Origin: Bacillota bacterium
Lineage (GTDB): Bacteria; Bacillota_A; Clostridia; Lachnospirales; Lachnospiraceae
NCBI GenBank assembly: GCA_023443925.1
Contig: JAEZSL010000352.1
Span: 1 to 12,507 of the forward strand
Direction of reading: 5' to 3'
Length of the DNA: 12,507 bases
The position numbers were made by a program, and so were the translations under genes. The notes under the pieces were generated by a model. The model searched no databases and had not been told where the DNA came from. It was given only the letters and a program-made list of their open reading frames with translations. How positions within the stretch are numbered: position 1 is the first letter of the stretch; each line of letters opens with the position of its first letter. Of this stretch, positions 4,898 to 12,507 are shown one piece after another.

Positions 4898-5800
4898 TTA
4901 TTTTACACCGATACATATTCTTTTAATAATATAAGCCAGGATGGTATCCGCCACATTAACTCCGGTACAATCGTATATATTTTTAAAATGGGCATTGGAA
5001 TTAACCTCACAGACTACCGGCTCCTTGTCTTTTCCAAATAAGATATCCACTCCTGCAAAGTCAAGCCCTAATATCTTACAGCTCTCCACGGCTAGATCAA
5101 TCTGCTTCTGGGTAGGCTCATAAGGTTTCATCTTGCCGCCGCCTGTTATATTAGCACGGAAATCCCCGTTGTCCGAATAGCGGTACATGGCAGCAACTAC
5201 CTGGCTGCCCACAACCTGAAGTCTTAAATCCTTCCCCTTGCTGGAATGAATAAACTCCTGGAACAGCATTGGCTTAGCGCCAATATTCATTACGGTCTCC
5301 TTTAGTTCCTGCCTGTTATAAGCCAGATATACCTGTTGTCCGAAAGAGCCGAAACACTCCTTGATAACAATTGGCCAGCTTATTTCCTTCTCTACCTGAT
5401 CTAAAAAATCCAGATTATTATACCCTATATTGGAAAAGGTCATAGGGGCTATCATTGTTTTCGGCATAAGAATACCTGCACCCTGTAAATATAAATGGGT
5501 CTGGGATTTATCATCGCATAACGCGATTCCCTTTGAGGAATTAAAAACTGGTAATCCTTTCATTTCAAGATATTGTGCCAGTCTTGTGTCTTTATCCCAA
5601 AACAAAATAAAGTCAGGTTTTTCAGCTGATTTCTTAGACTTCATACCGGCAAAATCCTGATCCAGTTGTATCAGGATTTCCGCATTGGTTTTAACGATTA
5701 AATCAACACCCAATTTTTTTGCTGCTTCTGTTAACCAAAGATGAATTTCTGTAAATTTATGGGTATGTAAAAAAGCATTGGTTACTAACCAGCCCTTCAT
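4898..5800 (-). CDS. RimK-like ATP-grasp ligase, first of a tandem pair
   Basis: 300 residues with an excellent GGGAGGAG ribosome binding site. The pre-ATP-grasp domain (1-100) contains GLPVFNSSKGIALCDDKSQT, the RimK-type linker. The ATP-grasp domain shows Lys147 in IVIKECFGSFGQQVYL, the hinge QEF at 181-183, KGKDLRLQVVG (188-198), R215 with ANITGGG (216-222), D252, and the canonical metal motif E265-V-N267 in CEVNSNAHF. It should therefore be a catalytically intact carboxylate-amine ligase, related to RimK, LysX and the coenzyme F420/tetrahydromethanopterin glutamate ligases. The natural substrate cannot be told from sequence. It lies 44 bp after ftsK and 48 bp before its paralogue, so the pair is probably transcribed with ftsK. 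Confidence 0.82.
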   Translation of the reverse strand: MKGWLVTNAFLHTHKFTEIHLWLTEAAKKLGVDLIVKTNAEILIQLDQDFAGMKSKKSAEKPDFILFWDKDTRLAQYLEMKGLPVFNSSKGIALCDDKSQTHLYLQGAGILMPKTMIAPMTFSNIGYNNLDFLDQVEKEISWPIVIKECFGSFGQQVYLAYNRQELKETVMNIGAKPMLFQEFIHSSKGKDLRLQVVGSQVVAAMYRYSDNGDFRANITGGGKMKPYEPTQKQIDLAVESCKILGLDFAGVDILFGKDKEPVVCEVNSNAHFKNIYDCTGVNVADTILAYIIKRICIGVK

Positions 5801-5844
5801 AAAATACTCCTCCCTTACCGACTCATATGGCTATTAAATTTATC

Positions 5845-8622
5845 TTAAACATAATCATCAACATATTGTTCGAACTCTTCCAGAGACATAAGTATTTTTC
5901 TCGGCTTAGTTCCTTCTTCCGGCCCGACCACGCCGGCTTCCGCCAGCTGATCCATAATTCTGGCCGCCCGGTTAAACCCGATCTTGTAGACTCGCTGCAG
6001 CATACCGATAGAGGCTTTATCCTTATCAATAATAAATTTACCGGCTTCGATAAAATATTCATCCCGGTCATTGCCCCCGGACGCCGCCGGGCTGTCCTGC
6101 GACTGTACACTGGTAATTTTATTTGCAATTTCATCACTATATTCCGCACCGCTGTTCTGTGCGGTTAAAAATTCCACTACGGAACTAACTTCTTTATCTG
6201 AAATAAATGCGCCTTGTACACGTACGGGTTTAGGATAACCCGAAGGGAAGAAAAGCATATCTCCCTTACCAAGTAATTTCTCGGCACCGGAACCATCTAT
6301 AATGGTTCTGGAATCGATAGCAGACGATACGGAAAAAGCGATCCTGGAAGGAATATTTGCTTTAATCAGACCGGTGATTACATTCACGGACGGACGCTGG
6401 GTAGCGATAATCAGATGAAGTCCTGCGGCACGGGCCATCTGGGCTAAACGGCAGATGGCATCTTCTACCTCTCCCGGGGCTACCATCATAAGATCGGCAA
6501 GCTCGTCTACAATGATTACAATCTGAGGCAGTTTCTGATATCTTTCATCCTGATATTCGGCTACTGTTGCAATCTTTTCGTTATAGCCTTTTACATCCCT
6601 GACACCTAAATCCGCAAATTTCTTATAGCGTTCCGTCATTTCCATAACTGCCCAGTTTAGAGCGGCAGAGGCTTTCTTCGGATCGGTTACGACCGGTATT
6701 AAAAGATGGGGAATTCCATTGTAGACACTAAGTTCAACTACCTTGGGATCTACCATAATCATTCTGACATCGGAAGGTTTGGCTTTATACAATATACTCA
6801 TAATCAGAGTATTGATACACACGGACTTACCGGAACCGGTAGCACCTGCTATCAGCAAATGCGGCATCTTGCCGATATCCGTTACGATAGTCTGTCCCCC
6901 GATATCTTTGCCCACCGCAAAGGCTATATCGGAAGGATGCTGTTTAAAATCCTTGCTTTCTATAAGCTCTCTAAACATTACCGCCGAATTCTCTTTATTG
7001 GGAACCTCGATACCCACAGCCGCTTTACCTGGAATAGGTGCTTCGATTCTTACATCGGCGGCGGCCAGATTAAGCTTAATATCATCGGCCAGACCGGTTA
7101 TTTTACTTACCTTTACACCCTGCTCCGGCTGGAGTTCATATCTGGTTACCGAAGGGCCGCAGCTTACATTGGTAATGGTAACCCTTACGCCAAAGCTTTC
7201 CAGAGTTTTTTGAAGTTTCAGGGCAGTTTCTTTTAAATCCCTGTCAGACATACCCCTGGATACGTTTTTCGGTTTGGACAGCAGATTCAGCGGGGGGAAT
7301 ACATGCTCCTTTTTCTCTTCCGCTTTCTGGTTAATATGAATATCGTCTGCGTTATCCAGGCCGGCTGGTGAGCCGGTTAAGACAGAGGCCTCAGCAGAGG
7401 GCTCCTTTTTCTCCTTATCAGTATCTTTATATGGTGCAAACGACTCCTCCCTGTCAGTGCCGGACATCATATCGTCCTGAATACTTAACTCTGTGGCAGC
7501 TACCGTATTATCCTCTTCTTGGCGGGATATTTCATCCTGACCGGCTGCCCGCAGAAGCCGTTCAATGTCGTTATCAATACCCGGCCTCTCTTCGTTTACC
7601 GCAGGTGCTTCTTCCTGGCGCCTGCCAAATTTCTGTCTCATCTGTTCTTCATAATCATTGATATCAATATCAGAGCCTGTCCCGGCAGAAGCCATGCCAC
7701 CGCGCTGAATCGGAATATCACCGGGGGGTGAGGTGAGGATTTCTTCCATATCAAAATTAGCTTTGGTATTTGAAGGATTTTCCTCCAGTGCAGCTATCCC
7801 CTTTTTCTTTTTTAATTTATTTAAGAACCCGTCCTCCGCACCGCCGGATTTGCCGGCTAAGCCCTCTGACGTACTTTCTTCCCCTGATTTCTTAAGCAGA
7901 ACTGTTTTCGCTTTCCGCTTCGGCTGTACGTCTCCCTCCGTTTCCTCTTCGTCTTCATAGGCTTCCTCTAAAAGCATTCTTCTTTCTTTCATCTGGCGGA
8001 GGGAATCACCGCTTTTTGAACTAAGATAGGATAACAGGGCTTTACCTGTGATAAACATTATAAATATAATCATCAGAGCAATTAAAATAATATAGGTTCC
8101 CACTGTACCGAATAAAGGGTATAATATCCCGCACAGAAAGCCGCCGATAATTCCGCCTCCGCTTTTTAAATCCGCAGAATTCGTATAGTATTCGGTTAAT
8201 TTAACGCTGGGTGAGTAGCCTATAATCAGTAACTGGATTAAAGCTGTAAATACAATTCCTAATGATACCGCACTGATTAGTTTGCGTATGGCAATACGGT
8301 TGCCCCGGTTTGCTATGTAAAAAGCGATTCCAAAGAAGAGAAAAAACGGCAGCAGATAGGCCATAAATCCAAACAAGCCAAATGTAAAACGGTTAATTGT
8401 CTTACCTACGGCTCCGCTAAGGTCAAAATTACTTAATATTAACAGCAGTGAAATAACCAGTGTTATAATTAATGTTATTTCATTATGGTATAATTCTCTG
8501 TTGGGATCTTCATTTATCTTTTTCCGTACTTTTTTTCGCCCGGTAGATTTTCTTTTTCCTGTCGTACGATTTGTCTGCCTGTTTTGTTTTGATTGATTGC
8601 TTTTATATTGTTGTGCAGCCAC
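5845..8622 (-). CDS. ftsK: FtsK/SpoIIIE-family DNA translocase
   Basis: 925 residues. A basic N-terminus (1-40) is followed by four or five hydrophobic segments (about 48-66, 81-105, 117-137, 157-172, 174-193) that anchor it at the septum. An acidic low-complexity linker runs from about 200 to 440. The motor follows: an alpha domain, then the RecA-like beta domain with Walker A GATGSGKS (593-600), Walker [11 protein letters not shown] (701-710) and the [12 protein letters not shown] motif (about 740-751). The C-terminal winged-helix gamma domain (855-917) recognises KOPS/SRS DNA and contacts XerCD-type recombinases in other species. Start is GTG (8620-8622): AGGAGG is 7 nt away, whereas an out-of-frame ATG is only 2 nt from it. 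Role: ATP-driven DNA pumping in division or into the forespore. It has its own promoter upstream and is downstream of tepA-ylzJ, as in Bacillus. Confidence 0.96.
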   Translation of the reverse strand: MAAQQYKSNQSKQNRQTNRTTGKRKSTGRKKVRKKINEDPNRELYHNEITLIITLVISLLLILSNFDLSGAVGKTINRFTFGLFGFMAYLLPFFLFFGIAFYIANRGNRIAIRKLISAVSLGIVFTALIQLLIIGYSPSVKLTEYYTNSADLKSGGGIIGGFLCGILYPLFGTVGTYIILIALMIIFIMFITGKALLSYLSSKSGDSLRQMKERRMLLEEAYEDEEETEGDVQPKRKAKTVLLKKSGEESTSEGLAGKSGGAEDGFLNKLKKKKGIAALEENPSNTKANFDMEEILTSPPGDIPIQRGGMASAGTGSDIDINDYEEQMRQKFGRRQEEAPAVNEERPGIDNDIERLLRAAGQDEISRQEEDNTVAATELSIQDDMMSGTDREESFAPYKDTDKEKKEPSAEASVLTGSPAGLDNADDIHINQKAEEKKEHVFPPLNLLSKPKNVSRGMSDRDLKETALKLQKTLESFGVRVTITNVSCGPSVTRYELQPEQGVKVSKITGLADDIKLNLAAADVRIEAPIPGKAAVGIEVPNKENSAVMFRELIESKDFKQHPSDIAFAVGKDIGGQTIVTDIGKMPHLLIAGATGSGKSVCINTLIMSILYKAKPSDVRMIMVDPKVVELSVYNGIPHLLIPVVTDPKKASAALNWAVMEMTERYKKFADLGVRDVKGYNEKIATVAEYQDERYQKLPQIVIIVDELADLMMVAPGEVEDAICRLAQMARAAGLHLIIATQRPSVNVITGLIKANIPSRIAFSVSSAIDSRTIIDGSGAEKLLGKGDMLFFPSGYPKPVRVQGAFISDKEVSSVVEFLTAQNSGAEYSDEIANKITSVQSQDSPAASGGNDRDEYFIEAGKFIIDKDKASIGMLQRVYKIGFNRAARIMDQLAEAGVVGPEEGTKPRKILMSLEEFEQYVDDYV

Positions 8623-8665
8623 ACCATATCCTCCTTAAGCTACATTAAGAAACTATCTTAAACAT

Positions 8666-8714
8666 GAAATTGATTCTAAGCTGCTTAACTTCAAGCTGAC
8701 CTAGAACCAATTTC
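8666..8714 (-). promoter_or_regulatory. Inverted repeat over the ftsK transcription start
   Basis: GAAATTGGTTCTA (8714-8702) is complementary to TAGAATCAATTTC (8678-8666) over 13 positions, counting one G-T pair. A smaller GCTT/AAGC pairing sits inside the 23-nt interval. The predicted start (about 8709) falls within the first arm, so it could be an operator dyad or, for its inner 8 bp, a 5'-UTR stem about 45 nt before the ribosome binding site. Confidence 0.45.
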
Positions 8715-8715
8715 T

Positions 8716-8744
8716 ATTATACCCTTATTTTACTATTGTTGCAA
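8716..8744 (-). promoter_or_regulatory. Sigma-A-type promoter for ftsK
   Basis: TTGCAA (8744-8739, 4 of 6) and a perfect TATAAT (8721-8716) are spaced by 17 nt on the minus strand, within the 161-bp gap between ylzJ and ftsK. Start predicted near 8709, giving a leader of about 85 nt. ftsK can thus be expressed independently of tepA-ylzJ. Confidence 0.75.
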
Positions 8745-8783
8745 GGAAAAATATAACTGTAAACCGAAAAAATGTTCGAACAA

Positions 8784-9041
8784 TTAATTCTCTCTTTTAA
8801 ATCTTGCTCCGGGCATATACTCTGCATTCAGGTAATCAGCCATATCTGTTGAAGCAATTCCTTCCACCACATAATCCGAACCGTCTAATCTCGTATAGAC
8901 ATTACCGTGTTTTAAGGCAATATTGTGATATTCTACAGCTGTATCCTTTCCTTCAGTAGACTCTGTATAGCGGGTATTTCCTAAGACACTTTCCGTTCTA
9001 TAGCTGTAGATTCTCTCCAAAGGTACCACTGTATACAGCAT
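8784..9041 (-). CDS. ylzJ: YlzJ-like family protein
   Basis: 85 residues beginning MLYTVVPLERIYS, slightly longer than the ~70-residue Bacillus YlzJ. The opening MLYT.VP.E.I and the later NV-Y-RL-GSDYVVEGIASTD portion fit this small uncharacterised family. The ATG abuts the TAA of tepA with no gap; GAGGTGAT in the end of tepA serves as ribosome binding site, so the two are translationally coupled. The order tepA-ylzJ-ftsK/spoIIIE is that of Bacillus subtilis and supports the name. No transmembrane segment or known catalytic motif; function unknown. Confidence 0.82.
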   Translation of the reverse strand: MLYTVVPLERIYSYRTESVLGNTRYTESTEGKDTAVEYHNIALKHGNVYTRLDGSDYVVEGIASTDMADYLNAEYMPGARFKREN

Positions 9042-9755
9042 TTACTCATCACCTCTTCCAGCCATCTGATAAAGTTTATTCAAAGCTTCTTTTATGCCCC
9101 CTACTTCATCAATAATGCCTTCATCAATTGCTTCCTTCCCAATTAATATGGACCCCACATCCTTGGCAAGCTGATTGGTATTCTGCATAAGACGTTTTAA
9201 TTCTTCTTTTCCTATTTTAGAATGGCTTGATACAAAATTCAGAATACGATCCTGGATTTTTTCAAAATAATCATAGGTCTGGGAGACTCCAATAACCGTA
9301 CCGTTCATTCTTACGGGATGAATTATCATAGTAGCGGTTGGAACGATAAAGCTATACTGTGCCGATACGGCTAATGGCACTCCTATGGAATGGCTGCCAC
9401 CTAATACCAGTGACACGGTCGGTTTGCTTAAGGAAGCAATCATCTCGGCAATGGCAAGTCCTGCTTCAACATCTCCGCCTACCGTATTAATTAATATTAA
9501 TAAGCCATCAATATCTGCACTGTCTTCTATGGCAGCAAGCTGCGGTAATACATGTTCATATTTTGTCGTTTTATTATGTTGAGGAAGACATTCATGGCCT
9601 TCAATCTCTCCAATAATGGATAGTAAATGTATTTTGGACTTTCTCTTGTCATTAACCAGGGTGGTCTGTCCATACTCTCTTATTTTCCCATCATCCAGTT
9701 CTTCTTTTTCTTTTTGTTCTCTTTCTTTTTCAATCTTTGTTGTATTATTTTCCAT
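9042..9755 (-). CDS. tepA: ClpP-like serine protease of the TepA (translocation-enhancing protein) family
   Basis: 237 residues; strong GAGGAG before the ATG. A charged, probably disordered N-terminus (1-35) precedes a ClpP/crotonase-type fold. It shows LLILINTVGGDVEAGLAIAE (85-104), the oxyanion-hole and nucleophile region GGSHSIGVPLA (119-129) with probable catalytic Ser123, and TMIIHPVRMNGT (142-153) with probable catalytic His146. Bacillus TepA (YmfB) was linked to protein export and degrades small spore proteins; the same role here is by family only. It carries no signal peptide. It is the first gene of the tepA-ylzJ pair; I found no convincing promoter in the 440 bp upstream (a lone TATAAT at 9902-9897 has no matching -35). 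Confidence 0.88.
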   Translation of the reverse strand: MENNTTKIEKEREQKEKEELDDGKIREYGQTTLVNDKRKSKIHLLSIIGEIEGHECLPQHNKTTKYEHVLPQLAAIEDSADIDGLLILINTVGGDVEAGLAIAEMIASLSKPTVSLVLGGSHSIGVPLAVSAQYSFIVPTATMIIHPVRMNGTVIGVSQTYDYFEKIQDRILNFVSSHSKIGKEELKRLMQNTNQLAKDVGSILIGKEAIDEGIIDEVGGIKEALNKLYQMAGRGDE

Positions 9756-10197
9756 ATGAATCTCCTCGCGAGTTTTTCTGACATATCCCTTCTGACACCG
9801 GTAATGATTAATATTGACAGCTGCAGGTTAATCTATACGTCAGCTTTACCCCGTTCTCAGAAGATTTGTAAAATCAAATGAAACTAATTCCTGTTTATTA
9901 TATGGAAAATATCAATTTTTATTTATTTGTATTGAATCTGACATTTTTTTATAATTCAAATGATTGATATCGTTAATAAAGAAATGGGAATGCAATTTTT
10001 AAACTAATACACAAGCATACCGCAAGCCCATTTTACGGTGCTCCGAAAATAGTAAAAATATACTGCAATACATCTTAAACTACTCTACCTGACATTTATC
10101 GGTCCACTGTAACTTGGTTATCCGTTGTTTCAATTTGCTATGTAGTTTGCTAATCGGGAATTGAATACAATTTAAAACTATGTTAAATTGGATACCA
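9756..10197. other. Gene-free interval between tepA and the ydcF-like gene
   Basis: No supported gene or RNA on either strand. At its right end CAATTTAA/TTAAATTG (10168-10190, 7-nt loop) and TGGATACC/GGTATCCA (10189-10218, overlapping the neighbouring stop codon) form two adjacent inverted repeats. They may mark the 3' end of the ydcF-like mRNA, although neither is followed by a T-run on the minus strand. Confidence 0.5.
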
Positions 10198-10767
10198 TCA
10201 ATTAAGAGGCGGTATCCAGTTTCTTATTTTATCTTCAAAATATCTGCCGATTTTCACGGTTTCACCCATTACCATGTTAACTCCTACTTCACTTAAGAAC
10301 CAATTATCTTTTGAAATACCTCTGTTATCTATAACTGTGGATACATAAAAGTTTATGTTTAAAGGAAACACGGATTGATAAGTTAATAATGCCCGCCGGG
10401 AATGATATGCCTTGCAGACCAATAAAACTTTATTAACCGGTATATTCATGCTTTGCAGCAAATCCCATGAAAACTGAGCGTTCTCAAATGTATTCTGGGC
10501 TTTGTTTTCTTTTAAGATTACCTTTTCATCAACACCTGCCCTAATTGCAATTTCACGCAAAAAATCCCATTCCGTTTCATTATCCTTTAGTTTTTTATTT
10601 ACGCCTCCACTCGGTAAAATATAATTACCAAAACCTTTTTTATAGAGTTCCGCTGCATGTTCCATAAGTTGTGGGTGGCTGCCTCCCGGTATAAGAATAA
10701 CATCCGCCTTCTCAATTTCCGTATCGGCAAAAATAAAATCACTGATACAATCAAATGGGTAATTCAT
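10198..10767 (-). CDS. YdcF-like (DUF218) family protein, soluble short form
   Basis: 189 residues; AAAAGGAGGA precedes the ATG. Family marks are ADVILIPGGSHP (21-32), a strand leading to PSGG (52-55), ETEWDFLREIAIRAGV (64-79), NTFENA (92-97), and VCKAYHSRRALLTYQSVF (117-134). These are the conserved positions of the DUF218/YdcF fold, a Rossmann-like domain; the E. coli YdcF protein binds S-adenosylmethionine, while SanA/ElyC relatives act in envelope biogenesis. Unlike SanA or ElyC this one lacks an N-terminal membrane segment, so it is cytoplasmic. Its biochemical role is not known. It stands alone between two long intergenic regions, with three direct repeats upstream. Confidence 0.85.
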   Translation of the reverse strand: MNYPFDCISDFIFADTEIEKADVILIPGGSHPQLMEHAAELYKKGFGNYILPSGGVNKKLKDNETEWDFLREIAIRAGVDEKVILKENKAQNTFENAQFSWDLLQSMNIPVNKVLLVCKAYHSRRALLTYQSVFPLNINFYVSTVIDNRGISKDNWFLSEVGVNMVMGETVKIGRYFEDKIRNWIPPLN

Positions 10768-10852
10768 TTCTAATCCTCCTTTTGTTTTTTATATTAATTA
10801 TTTGACTTTCACTACTAATCCGTTTATTTTTAATGTAGAACATTCCATCTTA

Positions 10853-10998
10853 TTAATCCGTTCATTTATAACAATTGGTAAATTACAAAGCTATTCATGG
10901 TTTTAATCAGTTCATTTAGAAGAATAGTAAAATACAAAGCTATATCATTATTAATCAGTTCATTTATAATAATCGTAAAATACAAAACTACAACATAA
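10853..10998. repeat. Three ~49-bp direct repeats upstream of the ydcF-like gene
   Basis: Units start at 10853, 10903 and 10951 (spacing 50 and 48 bp). The plus-strand core is TTAATCAGTTCATTTA, then a variable stretch, then GTAAAATACAAAGCTA. Units two and three differ at only 4 of the first 40 positions; unit one has a C for A and a 1-bp indel. A degenerate piece (CTAATCCGTTTATTT, from 10815) precedes them. Units are adjacent without unique spacers, so this is not a CRISPR array. Tandem duplication or repeated regulator sites are both possible. Confidence 0.7.
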
Positions 10999-11025
10999 TA
11001 TTCCTATCGGGATTCTAAAAGTACA

Positions 11026-11053
11026 AAAGACACGATGTTTTAATCGTGCCTTT
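11026..11053 (-). terminator. Probable terminator downstream of the G1P dehydrogenase
   Basis: In minus orientation AAAG-G-CACGAT (11053-11043) pairs with ATCGTG-T-CTTT (11036-11026), with one non-canonical position and a 6-nt loop. TTTTGTACTTTT follows, an imperfect T-rich tail. It lies about 190 nt after the dehydrogenase stop codon, so either that mRNA has a long 3' end or a small transcript lies in between. Confidence 0.5.
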
Positions 11054-11245
11054 CTCGAATGCATGTATTCATATATTACTATAATCAGTTTACTGCTTTG
11101 TATGAAAGACATTCTTTATACTTTAGTTTATGGCTAACCTAAAGCCCTACCGTGTATATAGTTCCTTGGCGCACAGCATACTTTTAGTAACTTGCAATCA
11201 CCCTTTATAATAAATTAATTTCTTAACAATACTCAAATTATGTCT
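11054..11245. other. Gene-free interval after the G1P dehydrogenase
   Basis: No supported ORF. At 11121-11146 two mutually exclusive short stems exist (CTTTAG/CTAAAG and GGCT/AGCC). Together with the terminator at 11026-11053 this could be a long 3' UTR or a small RNA, but I see no convincing promoter for the latter. Confidence 0.3.
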
Positions 11246-12507
11246 TTATACCAGTTTAATCAGCTTTGTTAGTCTCATAAACGTAAGCCGGTTTCGTACA
11301 TAAGGTGACAGACATATGGTTCTGGGGATGATATGCTCATCCAGTCCGATTTCATGAACATATTTCACACAGCCGGCCTGGGAAAGAAGTTCGTTAATCC
11401 GGTCAACAGACGGAAGTTCATCCAGGATATCCACTATCAACGGCAGCAGGTTTTCAAACTCTCTGGGCTGTATCTGTTCCAGGGGATCCGGAGTATTTTC
11501 TTCCAGCATACCTTCATAAAGTCCTTTCGGACCGAAGGCCTCTTTTAACTCCATATAATCCAGTCCGGTATAAGGTACTGTTTCATACATACCGTTACGA
11601 ATCGCTTCCCTCATCATATGATAGGTTTCTGCCGCTATCATAAGTCCGATGGATACTTTTTCTCCATGGTAGGCATCTACAGGTTTATTAATAACTTCCA
11701 TTTCCCACAAATGTGAAATATGATGCTCAGCACCGGACGCGGGCCTTGAATTTCCCACCATCTGCATGGCTAAGCCTGATAATAATAAAGCATACATCAA
11801 TTGCTCATATGCTTTCCGCCGTGATTCTTCCGATACATTACCCCGTAAATCGGACAGGCAGCCGCAGACTTCATTCACGGCTTTCAGTTCCAGTTCACAT
11901 ACCCGGTCACAGATATATTCATCTGTTACGAGATGGGCTATCTTCCAATCCGCCAGGGCTGTATATTTTCCTAATAAATCCGATATCCCCGATGCGGTAA
12001 GACGGTAAGGTGCCTTTGAGAAAATGTCGGTATCCGCAATTACCATTACCGGTGATACCGCCGGAAATGTTTTTTTAAAGCCATTCCAGGTCATTGCCGC
12101 AACAGTGGATACGAATCCATCCACACTGGCAGCAGTAGGTATGGATACAAAAGGAATTCCTCTCTTATTAGCAATGTATCTGCTGATATCATGAATGGTT
12201 CCGGAACCGACAGCCAGGATTAATCTGGTGCTGCCATCAAGCTCCTCCTCAGTAAGCTTAACGGCGTGGTTATCCGCATGAAGTCCTTTTGACGGAAGTT
12301 TTATTACTCTGCAGTTCTTAACTTTTTCCTCTACAAATTTACCGGCAGCAGGATATGTATTATCATCACATATCATACTTATTTCCTCCGGTTTTCCGGT
12401 AAAAATATCTGATAACAGTTCAGGTATTTTATTGATTGCTCCAGCTTCAATTAAAATTTCTTTAACATGAATCTTGTGTTCTCTGCCGCATGGACATGGT
12501 TCAGAAA
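11246..12507 (-). CDS. egsA: sn-Glycerol-1-phosphate dehydrogenase, AraM/EgsA type (5' end cut by window edge)
   Basis: Catalyses NAD(P)H-dependent reduction of dihydroxyacetone phosphate to sn-glycerol 1-phosphate. The reading frame is open to the right edge: before the internal Met at 12376 there are 43 more codons containing EPCPCGREHKIHV, the Cys-rich N-terminus typical of bacterial AraM proteins, so that Met is not the start. Counting from Met12376, the nucleotide-binding GSGTIHD is at 57-63, PTAASVDGF at 80-88, ISDLLGKYTALADW at 131-144 (metal-ligand Asp133), GAEHHISHLWEM at 215-226 and AYHGEKVSIG at 235-244 (His ligands). The B. subtilis homologue is metal dependent and supplies G1P for heptaprenylglyceryl lipids; elsewhere the gene often sits with arabinose genes. 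No partner is visible here. Archaeal-like G1P chemistry in a bacterium is established for this family. Confidence 0.87.
   Translation of the reverse strand, partial: SEPCPCGREHKIHVKEILIEAGAINKIPELLSDIFTGKPEEISMICDDNTYPAAGKFVEEKVKNCRVIKLPSKGLHADNHAVKLTEEELDGSTRLILAVGSGTIHDISRYIANKRGIPFVSIPTAASVDGFVSTVAAMTWNGFKKTFPAVSPVMVIADTDIFSKAPYRLTASGISDLLGKYTALADWKIAHLVTDEYICDRVCELELKAVNEVCGCLSDLRGNVSEESRRKAYEQLMYALLLSGLAMQMVGNSRPASGAEHHISHLWEMEVINKPVDAYHGEKVSIGLMIAAETYHMMREAIRNGMYETVPYTGLDYMELKEAFGPKGLYEGMLEENTPDPLEQIQPREFENLLPLIVDILDELPSVDRINELLSQAGCVKYVHEIGLDEHIIPRTICLSPYVRNRLTFMRLTKLIKLV

Noticed and set aside
6706..7236. Long plus-strand ORFs antisense to ftsK (also 6743-7213, 7368-7661 and 7733-7960)
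   Set aside because: They are mirrors of the ftsK coding frame without ribosome binding sites or recognisable domains.
8767..8782. TGTTCGAACA palindrome with a T6 run after ylzJ, as a LexA box or terminator
   Set aside because: The half-sites are in the wrong orientation and spacing for a Gram-positive LexA box (CGAAC-N4-GTTCG), and the stem is only 3-4 bp once a loop is allowed.
9897..9902. TATAAT as tepA promoter
   Set aside because: No acceptable -35 box lies 16-18 nt upstream; TATAAT is expected by chance in such AT-rich DNA.
10853..10998. CRISPR array
   Set aside because: Repeat units are contiguous and diverged, with no unique spacers and no cas genes.

Overview
The window looks like chromosome of a low-GC, spore-forming Firmicute, most likely a Clostridia/Lachnospiraceae member. 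The basis is AT-rich intergenic DNA, strong AGGAGG-type ribosome binding sites, and a tepA-ylzJ-ftsK/spoIIIE block that matches the Bacillus subtilis gene order. All recognisable genes run on the minus strand except one, an N-terminal-nucleophile hydrolase at 2856-3713.

Left part (1-2380): the 5' part of an iron-sulfur flavoprotein-like reductase, a frameshifted C-terminal scrap of an alpha/beta hydrolase, and an archaeal-type aspartyl-tRNA synthetase of the kind often annotated as acting on tRNA(Asp/Asn). The synthetase is preceded by a roughly 430-nt leader that I regard as the most interesting part of the window. It has a good promoter, an 18-codon ORF with a strong ribosome binding site (3 Asn codons and a run of 3 Asp codons), a 15-bp hairpin that begins inside the end of that ORF, and a 22-bp terminator-like hairpin with a U-rich tail before the synthetase gene. 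No T-box motif is visible. The arrangement resembles ribosome-mediated transcription attenuation sensing the two tRNAs this enzyme type would charge.

Middle (2380-5800): phased direct repeats behind the aspS promoter, a GC-richer MITE-like insertion, the lone plus-strand Ntn hydrolase, and a terminator hairpin that resembles two abutted IS ends. Two tandem RimK-like ATP-grasp ligases follow, apparently at the end of the ftsK transcription unit.

Right part (5800-12507): tepA (ClpP-like protease), ylzJ and ftsK/spoIIIE in tight order, ftsK also having its own promoter with a dyad over the start site. After an empty 440-bp gap comes a DUF218/YdcF-like protein with three ~49-bp direct repeats upstream. 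The window ends in a sn-glycerol-1-phosphate dehydrogenase whose 5' end lies past the right edge.

Functionally these are mostly separate housekeeping units: translation (aspS), DNA translocation and sporulation (ftsK block), peptide or amide modification of unknown substrate (ATP-grasp pair, Ntn hydrolase), redox (flavoprotein) and polar-lipid or glycerol-phosphate metabolism (G1P dehydrogenase).
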